Assembly (NCBI GenBank): GCA_937893155.1
Contig: CALBGU010000166.1
Location: 1-6,542 of the forward strand
Length of the DNA stretch: 6,542 bases
Direction: 5' to 3'
Source: an uncultured Treponema sp.
GTDB lineage: Bacteria; Spirochaetota; Spirochaetia; Treponematales; Treponemataceae
Part shown: one piece after another, positions 1 through 5,026 of the stretch
How positions within the stretch are numbered: position 1 is the stretch's first letter
Layout of the letters: every line of letters begins with the position of its first letter
Notes under the pieces: model-generated
What the model was told of the DNA's origin: nothing
Databases searched by the model: none
The model's input: the letters and a program-made list of their open reading frames with translations, nothing else
Made by a program: the position numbers and the translations under genes

Positions 1-1295
1 TCCATAACTTTTTCTATACTATTTCTATAATCGGATATTATTTTTTCTGCACGTTTAGAGAAAGTATGTTCCTCTATTAGTTTTGAATCTACACTTTTTA
101 TATTCAATGCTTCCTCTATTTTATCCTCCAACTGTTCTGGACTATCATAGTATACTACTGCATCATTAAATATATCTTCTATAGTTCGAACATGATCAGT
201 TAATATTACCGTCTGACATGCTATTGCATCAAATATACGATTTGATATGAATCCCTTTTCTCGCATATCATCCCAATGATCATTTAACAATACATTTGTT
301 GATGAATATGCCTTGTTTAATTGATTGTTTGGAATGTATTCATCTTTTATGTATTCATCATCTATTAATCCTTCCCACATTGCTCCATAAACATCCAGTT
401 TATGTTCTGTTGGCAGCAGGTCCTTAAGGATTTTTCTATATATTAGTCGAGAGTTTCCGACAAATAACAGTTCAGTATCATATTCTTGGCTGTATTGCTT
501 ATGGAACAGTTCGGGATTTGTACATTGAAGCAATGCTTCCACGTCCACATCTACAAGTTCATCTATTTTTTCAGCCCAGTATGTTGATGCTATGTATACC
601 TTGTCATATTTTTCATATTCTCCAAATGTTATATCATCAGGATGGGATATGTTCCACATTACATTGTAGTGCTGTGACTTTGGTGAGTATATTGATAATC
701 CTCTTAGCACTATAACAATGTCATATATTCCATCATCTAATTTTTCCCAGTCATCCAGTAATTGAATTTTTGATGGACATCCTCTTTTGATAAATTCTCT
801 TTGAAGGTTTATTCCAAAATGATAGTCTCCCCATTCATTTTTGTTTGCGTCAACTTTTTCCCTAAATTTTACCATATCACAAACGGCAAAATACAATCCG
901 ACAAGAGGATTCTCCGTCAAATCTAAACATCTCGTCCGAAGCCCGTAATGTTGCATAAAACTCAGTTTATCGATAGTATGCTCGCTCGATTTCAATTCAT
1001 TCGGAAAGCGTCTACGAAATTCATTGAACAGCTTGTTTTCGTTTTCCATATCATAGCGCATAACAGTTGGAAGCATATAATAATTCGCATTCGCGTGACC
1101 ATGATAAAAAACAGGATTTGACACTGTACTGTCCAATCCCGATATGACCTTTACATAGTCCGATACTGAATTGACAGTAATAGGCTCTACAATATGACCA
1201 TCTGCCGTTTTACAAACTTTCGGCATAGTCATTCGTGACTTATCAGAGCAATAGCCTTTTATGCGCATCGCTCGCTCTTCCATTGTTTCAGTCAT
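1..1295 (-). CDS. FRG domain fused to CgeB-like glycosyltransferase (partial, runs off left edge)
   Basis: Seen: the frame from ATG 1295-1293 stays open for 431 codons to the window edge, so the C-terminus is missing. Residues about 60-138 match the FRG domain: FYHGHAN at 63-69, LPTVMR at 75-80 and QHYGLRTRCLDLTENPL at 115-131, followed by a YFAV strand. From W155 the protein reads as a glycosyltransferase of the Glyco_trans_1_2/CgeB group (GT-B fold): WGDYHF 155-160, VLRG near 198-201, MWNISHPDD near 213-221, LFVGNSR 277-283 and LNDHWDDMREKGFISN 337-352. No signal peptide or membrane segment is visible. The start overlaps the leucine-rich-repeat gene by 8 nt, so translation is probably coupled. 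Glycine, arginine and isoleucine codons change at the join: GGA, AGA and ATA dominate afterwards. Known: FRG domains are poorly characterised; this glycosyltransferase group modifies surface glycans. Inferred: the fusion may be real, a recombination scar or an assembly join. Both domain calls are firm; a single function is not assignable. Confidence 0.82.
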   Translation of the reverse strand, partial: MTETMEERAMRIKGYCSDKSRMTMPKVCKTADGHIVEPITVNSVSDYVKVISGLDSTVSNPVFYHGHANANYYMLPTVMRYDMENENKLFNEFRRRFPNELKSSEHTIDKLSFMQHYGLRTRCLDLTENPLVGLYFAVCDMVKFREKVDANKNEWGDYHFGINLQREFIKRGCPSKIQLLDDWEKLDDGIYDIVIVLRGLSIYSPKSQHYNVMWNISHPDDITFGEYEKYDKVYIASTYWAEKIDELVDVDVEALLQCTNPELFHKQYSQEYDTELLFVGNSRLIYRKILKDLLPTEHKLDVYGAMWEGLIDDEYIKDEYIPNNQLNKAYSSTNVLLNDHWDDMREKGFISNRIFDAIACQTVILTDHVRTIEDIFNDAVVYYDSPEQLEDKIEEALNIKSVDSKLIEEHTFSKRAEKIISDYRNSIEKVM

Positions 1296-1845
1296 TGAAT
1301 ACCTCAAAACCATATTTTTCCGCATATTTTTTTGCGGCAGATTTTTTACTTACAACGAAATGAAGCATCTCCTTAAAGCAATCGTGAAATGCATCATCTC
1401 TAATTTCAACTTCTCCTGCACAAGTTGGAAAAACAACCGTCCGCAAATTACTGCAGCCTGCAAATGCATCTTTTTCAATCACGAGTTTTCCGCTTACTTT
1501 CGGAAAAATCACTGTTTGCAATTTCGTGCAATCCTTAAAAGCCTCGCTTTGAATTGTGAGGTTTGCAACCTCAGAAACAGAAACACCAACAAGACCTTTT
1601 TCATTTGTGTTATCTTTGCTCGCTTTGCCCCACACAACCGCTTTCAGTTCCCTGCAATCCTCAAACGCGAACTGCTCCACAGTTTCACACTTTTTAAATG
1701 AAACATACTCCACGCCGTCCGCGTCTTTGAATGCTTCCCGCTTAACAACTGTTTCTGCAACATCGACTGTCTTGTTCTCCTCTGGTGCAAAGCAAACAAA
1801 ATGCTTAAAGCAATCACCATCTTTCACATAAACCGCAGTAGCCAT
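1288..1845 (-). CDS. BspA-type leucine-rich-repeat protein, 185 aa
   Basis: The protein is built from degenerate LRR_5 (BspA/TpLRR-like) units with the signature xAFxxCxxLxxVxFP. The Ala-Phe pairs fall at residues 38-39, 60-61, 102-103, 127-128 and 152-153. The best units are SEAFKDCTKLQTVIFP (100-115) and KDAFAGCSNLRTVVFP (125-140). The C-terminus (SAAKKYAEKYGFEV) resembles the capping tail common in this family. There is no signal peptide, lipobox or membrane helix, so it is probably cytoplasmic, unlike many surface BspA proteins. The start is supported by AAGGAG 10 nt upstream of the ATG, a strong promoter further upstream, and no better alternative. It is first in an operon, and its TGA lies inside the start region of the FRG gene (ATGACTGA). 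Known: such repeats bind proteins or other ligands and carry no catalysis. Inferred: it may be a partner or sensor for the FRG protein. Family call firm, role unknown. Confidence 0.88.
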   Translation of the reverse strand: MATAVYVKDGDCFKHFVCFAPEENKTVDVAETVVKREAFKDADGVEYVSFKKCETVEQFAFEDCRELKAVVWGKASKDNTNEKGLVGVSVSEVANLTIQSEAFKDCTKLQTVIFPKVSGKLVIEKDAFAGCSNLRTVVFPTCAGEVEIRDDAFHDCFKEMLHFVVSKKSAAKKYAEKYGFEVFND

Positions 1846-1854
1846 AACTCATAT

Positions 1855-1860
1855 CTCCTT
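1855..1860 (-). promoter_or_regulatory. Ribosome binding site of the LRR gene
   Basis: The minus strand reads AAGGAG, 9 nt before the ATG at 1845 (the next bases, ATATGAGTT, form the spacer). It follows directly on the 3' foot of a hairpin at 1861-1880, so access to it could depend on that structure. Confidence 0.8.
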
Positions 1861-1880
1861 GCAAAAAAGAGTTTTTTTGC
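1861..1880 (-). repeat. Hairpin abutting the LRR ribosome binding site
   Basis: Perfect inverted repeat in the leader of the LRR mRNA: GCAAAAAA, loop ACTC, TTTTTTGC (8 bp arms). It ends exactly where AAGGAG begins. It is AT-rich and therefore of modest stability. On the plus strand it is followed by a short T run and superficially resembles a terminator, but no plus-strand gene points toward it. A leader element affecting translation is the simpler reading, but this is inference. Confidence 0.5.
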
Positions 1881-1894
1881 CTTTTTACATTTTG

Positions 1895-1937
1895 AAAATA
1901 TGTTTTTTATGTCTAAAGTAATCTAAAAACATATTTT
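1895..1937 (-). repeat. 13 bp inverted repeat in the LRR gene leader
   Basis: Arms AAAATATGTTTTT (1895-1907) and AAAAACATATTTT (1925-1937) are perfect reverse complements separated by 17 nt. They lie just downstream of the predicted transcription start, so the 5' end of the LRR-FRG mRNA could fold into a long A-U hairpin. As DNA, the repeat could also be a protein-binding site. The perfect 13 bp match is a direct observation; its function is not known. Confidence 0.6.
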
Positions 1938-1945
1938 TAATCAGC

Positions 1946-1974
1946 ATTATAACAGAGTTTTACTATTCAGTAAA
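1946..1974 (-). promoter_or_regulatory. Sigma-70-type promoter of the LRR-FRG operon
   Basis: On the minus strand the -10 box is a perfect TATAAT (1951-1946) with an extended TGT just before it. The -35 box is TTTACT (1974-1969, 4 of 6 matches to TTGACA) and the spacer is 17 nt. Transcription should start near 1939, giving a leader of about 94 nt before the ATG at 1845. This is the best promoter in the window. Confidence 0.7.
1959..1974. promoter_or_regulatory. Candidate operator palindrome over the -35 box
   Basis: TTTACT-ATTC-AGTAAA is a perfect 6 bp inverted repeat with a 4 bp centre. One arm is the -35 box of the LRR-FRG promoter. The gene starting about 70 bp away in the opposite direction encodes an XRE-family DNA-binding protein, a class that often binds short palindromes between divergent genes. 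That this palindrome is its operator is inference. Confidence 0.45.
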
Positions 1975-2042
1975 GTTATATTTTGTGAAAATAAGCAGTG
2001 TAAAACTGTTTTTAATTGCACATAAAATTCCATATTTCTTTT

Positions 2043-2369
2043 ATGCAGCTAAAAGAAATTTTTATAAATAATCTAAGATTCTATCGCAAGCAAAAAGGAA
2101 TGACACAGAATGAACTTACCCTTGCGATTGATAAAAGTTACAATTATATAAATAGTGTGGAGCAGGGGAAAATGCTTCCGTCGTTTGATGTTATTGAACA
2201 CATTTGCGATGTTTTAAAAATAAAGCCAGCCCAGCTTTTTGATGAAAACGGTTCGCCGCAAAATATAAAAAAATTCAGCAAAGAAGACTACATAAATGGC
2301 GTATCAGAGAAACTTGCCGAAAAATTGAAAATCCTGATAACCGATGAAATCAGAAAAACGGTGGAATAG
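2043..2369 (+). CDS. XRE-family helix-turn-helix transcriptional regulator, 108 aa
   Basis: A small cytoplasmic DNA-binding protein. An HTH_3/Cro-CI domain fills roughly residues 3-62: the first helix includes LRFYRKQKG, then MTQNEL begins the second helix. YNYINSVEQGKMLPS covers the recognition helix and following turn, and VIEHICDVLKIKPAQLF closes the five-helix bundle. The remaining 45 residues are charged and probably helical (KEDYINGVSEKLAEKLKIL), perhaps for dimerisation. ATG 2043 is chosen because the family normally begins a few residues before the first helix. A TTG at 2016 would add nine residues. Neither start has a visible Shine-Dalgarno sequence, so the start is not settled. The gene is divergent from the LRR-FRG operon and convergent with mutL. 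By analogy with divergent XRE genes it probably regulates the LRR-FRG operon, itself, or both. Domain call firm, target inferred. Confidence 0.88.
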   Translation: MQLKEIFINNLRFYRKQKGMTQNELTLAIDKSYNYINSVEQGKMLPSFDVIEHICDVLKIKPAQLFDENGSPQNIKKFSKEDYINGVSEKLAEKLKILITDEIRKTVE

Positions 2370-2386
2370 GTATTTTTTGAGAAATT

Positions 2387-2422
2387 TTTTGCCGCGCAAA
2401 ATTCGCTTTTTTTGTAAAAAAA
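2387..2422. terminator. Possible terminator after the XRE gene
   Basis: The hairpin TTTTGC-CGC-GCAAAA (2387-2401) is followed by seven T at 2407-2413. Seven A at 2416-2422 then form a second T7/A7 dyad, so the segment could end transcription from either side of a convergent gene pair. The stem is short and AT-rich, and the T run is offset by 5 nt, so the call is weak. Confidence 0.35.
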
Positions 2423-2432
2423 CGCAATTTTT

Positions 2433-2670
2433 GTTTCCAAAGACTTGGAGAATGAAAATTGTTGTGTAATTTTTGATTCCAAAGAGTTTGCGGGCAACAT
2501 TGCCGTCTATTTTCTGCCTCCAAAGACTTGGAAAGCGAAAATCGCCGTCTATTTTTTGATTCCAACTCTTTGGAGAGCAAAAATCGCTGTCTATTTTTGC
2601 CTCCAAAGAGTTGGAGAGCGAAAATCACCGTCTATTTTCTGTTTCCAAACACTCGGAGAGCGAAAATAGA
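2433..2670. repeat. Degenerate tandem array, six units of 41-42 bp with dyad cores
   Basis: This array fills most of the 337 bp between the XRE and mutL stop codons. Anchoring on TCCAA, units begin at 2436, 2478, 2519, 2561, 2602 and 2644, so spacing alternates 42, 41, 42, 41, 42. Each has a core near CCAA-N4-TTGG; the fifth is a perfect 16 bp hairpin (CTCCAA-AGAG-TTGGAG), and in the fourth the N4 is reversed (CTCT). A second conserved block, GCGAAAATCGCCGTCTATTTT, carries a GAAAAT/ATTTTC dyad. The period is not a multiple of three, and several frames are open on both strands, so the short open frames here reflect composition, not genes. It resembles a family of dispersed intergenic repeats; I cannot name one. 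Confidence 0.8.
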
Positions 2671-2686
2671 AAAAATGGCGATTTTT
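2671..2686 (-). terminator. Weak hairpin downstream of mutL
   Basis: On the minus strand, AAAAAT-CGCC-ATTTTT is followed by a T-rich stretch starting about 20 nt after the mutL stop. It could act as a weak terminator. With only A-U pairs in the stem, and no other candidate before the repeat array, it is a guess; termination might instead occur in the array's hairpins. Confidence 0.25.
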
Positions 2687-2706
2687 GCAAGAAAGCGGCT
2701 GTGCTT

Positions 2707-4596
2707 TTAGGTGCGCTTGACGAGCGAAAAAAGCTCGGCGCGGGTGAGTTTGTGAAAAACGGGACGACCGTGCGGACAATGCGGGTCTTTTAGCTCTAGT
2801 GCGCCCCGTGCGATTTCTTCGGCTTTGGAAGGTGATACAATATCGCCGTCCATTACCGCCGCACGACACGCCGTAGACGCGGCAACGTGATACAAAATCT
2901 GAGACGGCTCAACGTGCTTTTTCACGATGTCTTCGTAAAAATCCAGCTCGTTGCCCTTGTATCGAATCGGCACGGATTTTATCAGCCAGCCGTCTTGTGC
3001 GCGCTCAAGCTCAAACCCCGCGTCTGCCAACTCCGTTTTCACCGACTCAAGATAGTCGTCCTCCTCGTCTGACTGCGTTTTAAGCTGAAGCGGAATCAAA
3101 AGCGGCTGCTTTTCGCCGGCGTTTTCCATAATCGCATTGAACAAAATCCGCTCGTGCGCGGCGTGCTGGTCGATGATGTAGAGCGTGCTGTTTTTTTCGG
3201 CAAGCAAAAACGTGCCGAGCGCCGCACCGATGTACCTAAAATCGTCGTCCGCCGCCGCCAAACGCGCCAGAAGCGAAATGCCAGCGGGAGAAACTTTGTC
3301 TGACGAAACGCTTTTTATAGCGCGCATTTCGCTCCCTTTTGCCGATTTTTGCGAAGAAAACGACGGATTTGCAGAAAATCGATGTGACGCAAAATCATAA
3401 TCGCGGGAAGAAAACGCTGTTTTGCTCATCGCTTTGAGCTGCGTATCGATGTCTTTTGAAACACTGCGCTCAAAACCGCTGTAGAGCGCACTTTCGGCAT
3501 TTTCGCTTGCGTCCTCGGGATAATCCTCCTCGTACTGTGTGCCGTAGTTGCCGAGCGCGCGCGGAAAAAATGCCTGCGAGCGCTCGTTTTCGCTCCCCAC
3601 GAGTTCCTTGAGCGTGTACGATTTGAAAAAATCCCGTGTTGCCGTGCTGAGTGCGTGATGAAGCGCAGAAATGTCCTTGAAACGCACTTCGCGCTTGGCG
3701 GGGTGAATGTTGAAATCGAGCAAATCGGCTCTCATCTGCACAAAAAGCGCGGCGGCGGGGTGCGTCCCGTTCGGAAAAAATCCCTGCGCGCCGTATTCAA
3801 TCGCCTGAACGAGCGAAAATTCCTGCACCCGATGCGCATTGACATACACGAAGATGTCTTTTTTACTGCTGCGGCTCACGTCGGGCGTTCCGATAACGAG
3901 CGTGAATTGCCACGAATCGTCGTCGCTCGAAAGCGAAATCTCGCGGAACAACTCGGGCGGCTCGGTTGCCGAAATCGCCGTGCGGAACCGCTCTGCGTGC
4001 GTTTGCCCAGCGCGGAATATATCGCGGTCTTTGCCGTCGATTTTGAGGCGGAATGCGATGTCGGGGCGTGCGATTGCTTTTTCCAAAAAAATGGCGCGAC
4101 AGGCGGTGGCTTCGCTTGCGGGGCGTTTGAGAAAAACACGGCGTGCAGGAAAATTCTCAAAAATCCCGTCTGCCGTAACGATGGTGCCGTTGACGGGCGT
4201 GCAGGGCGTGATAACGTGGTCTTCCACGATAGACGCGCGCATATTCCACCCGCCGCTTGTAATTGAAAGCCGCGAAACCGCCGCAATGGACGCAAGCGCC
4301 TCGCCGCGAAATCCCAGCGTGGAAAGACGGAGCAAATCGGTTTCGCGCTCAATTTTGCTCGTCGCGTGCTCGTGGGCGCACACTGCAAGGTCGGCTTTGG
4401 AAAGCCCCGAGCCGTCGTCAACCACGCGGATTTTTTCAATGCCGCCTGCCGTTATTTCCACGCTGATATTCTTTGCGCCTGCGTCCACGCTGTTGTCCAA
4501 AAGCTCGCGAATCACTGATGCGGGGCGGTCGATGACCTCTCCTGCGGCGATTTTCCGCGCCACTTCCGCGCTCAAAATCTTTACGGGATTTCCCAT
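2707..4596 (-). CDS. mutL: DNA mismatch repair protein MutL, 629 aa
   Basis: MutL links mismatch recognition by MutS to strand incision and removal. The N-terminal GHKL ATPase is clear: ELLDNSVDAG (31-40, with the Mg-binding N35), DDGSG (60-64), ATSKI (78-82) and GFRGEAL (95-101). A variable linker of roughly 330-430 joins the C-terminal dimerisation domain. That domain carries the metal-binding endonuclease motif DQHAAHE (476-482), an ACRAAV segment (576-581) and CPHGRP (607-612), so this is the nicking type of MutL, as in bacteria lacking MutH. The last acidic residue of the usual DQHA(X)2E(X)4E motif is N487 here. Length is normal. The start is supported by AAGGAAGG 6 nt upstream and by the family-typical opening (ILSAEVARKIAAGEVIDRPASV). 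It is last in the xseA-xseB-mutL run, 47 nt after xseB with no terminator between. Confidence 0.97.
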   Translation of the reverse strand: MGNPVKILSAEVARKIAAGEVIDRPASVIRELLDNSVDAGAKNISVEITAGGIEKIRVVDDGSGLSKADLAVCAHEHATSKIERETDLLRLSTLGFRGEALASIAAVSRLSITSGGWNMRASIVEDHVITPCTPVNGTIVTADGIFENFPARRVFLKRPASEATACRAIFLEKAIARPDIAFRLKIDGKDRDIFRAGQTHAERFRTAISATEPPELFREISLSSDDDSWQFTLVIGTPDVSRSSKKDIFVYVNAHRVQEFSLVQAIEYGAQGFFPNGTHPAAALFVQMRADLLDFNIHPAKREVRFKDISALHHALSTATRDFFKSYTLKELVGSENERSQAFFPRALGNYGTQYEEDYPEDASENAESALYSGFERSVSKDIDTQLKAMSKTAFSSRDYDFASHRFSANPSFSSQKSAKGSEMRAIKSVSSDKVSPAGISLLARLAAADDDFRYIGAALGTFLLAEKNSTLYIIDQHAAHERILFNAIMENAGEKQPLLIPLQLKTQSDEEDDYLESVKTELADAGFELERAQDGWLIKSVPIRYKGNELDFYEDIVKKHVEPSQILYHVAASTACRAAVMDGDIVSPSKAEEIARGALELKDPHCPHGRPVFHKLTRAELFSLVKRT

Positions 4597-4602
4597 ATTC
4601 AG

Positions 4603-4610
4603 CCTTCCTT
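4603..4610 (-). promoter_or_regulatory. Ribosome binding site of mutL
   Basis: AAGGAAGG on the minus strand ends 6 nt before the ATG at 4596, which supports that start and independent ribosome loading on the operon mRNA. Confidence 0.75.
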
Positions 4611-4643
4611 TTTTGCGGAAAAGTTAAAAATCAAGTAAAAAAA

Positions 4644-5024
4644 TCAATCGTTTAATTCGGGGGAATCAAAAAGAGCGAACTCAAGAGATGACGTGTCGTA
4701 AATTGTGTTTGCATCATCTTGAGGTGCGGTAGACGGCGGTTCGTGCGCGGCTTTTTTTGCTTTTCCGCGCTTTTTCTTTGCGGATTTCTCTTCGTTCTCT
4801 TCGTTTTCCGCAGTTTTATCGGCGGAATTTTCGCTGTCGTCAAAATCGGGGGCGTTCATCAAAATCTGCACTTTGCCTTCGATTTTGTCGATTTCTTTTT
4901 CGAGTTCCCGAGCAGTTTTGATGCCCTCTTCAAACGCCTTCAATGCGTCTTCAAGCGAGATTTCGGGGTTTTTTACAGCATTCGTTACATCTTCTAGCTT
5001 CTGGAGTTTTTCTTCAAAAGTCAT
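4644..5024 (-). CDS. xseB: Exodeoxyribonuclease VII small subunit XseB with a long C-terminal tail, 126 aa
   Basis: XseB is the small helical subunit that binds several-fold to XseA to make exonuclease VII, which degrades single-stranded DNA from both ends. Residues 2-56 are the XseB core: TFEEKLQKLEDV, then a PEISLEDALKAFEEGI helix turn and KIEGKVQIL, forming the family's helical hairpin. Most XseB proteins end soon after this point at about 70-90 residues. Here a tail of about 70 residues follows: acidic (58-80), then lysine-rich (KSAKKKRGKAKKA, 80-92), then a hydrophobic end with LEFALFD at 114-120. The tail is probably disordered. The start is set by AGGAGA 6 nt upstream and the conserved MTFEEKL. 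A longer in-frame reading to 5183 would overlap xseA and is not credible. The xseA stop lies 2 nt upstream, so translation is likely coupled. Confidence 0.93.
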   Translation of the reverse strand: MTFEEKLQKLEDVTNAVKNPEISLEDALKAFEEGIKTARELEKEIDKIEGKVQILMNAPDFDDSENSADKTAENEENEEKSAKKKRGKAKKAAHEPPSTAPQDDANTIYDTSSLEFALFDSPELND

Positions 5025-5026
5025 TG

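Noticed and set aside
1261..1831. Plus-strand open frames (1261-1701, 1556-1831) opposite the LRR gene
   Set aside because: They are antisense to clear LRR_5 repeats with a strong ribosome site and promoter on the minus strand.
2433..2670. CRISPR array
   Set aside because: Units are contiguous and degenerate with no constant repeat plus unique spacers, and no cas gene is near.
2433..2670. Integron attC sites
   Set aside because: The dyads lack the RYYYAAC/GTTRRRY ends, and the segment carries no gene cassettes or integrase.
2288..2710. Several short open frames on both strands through the tandem array, with repeating peptide patterns
   Set aside because: The 41/42 bp period shifts frame each unit and many frames are open at once, so the repeats explain the openness. 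No ribosome site or family match.
3655..4627. Long plus-strand open frames (3655-4266 and 3839-4627) opposite mutL
   Set aside because: They are antisense to well-conserved mutL codons in G+C-rich DNA, with arginine/serine-rich translations that match no family.
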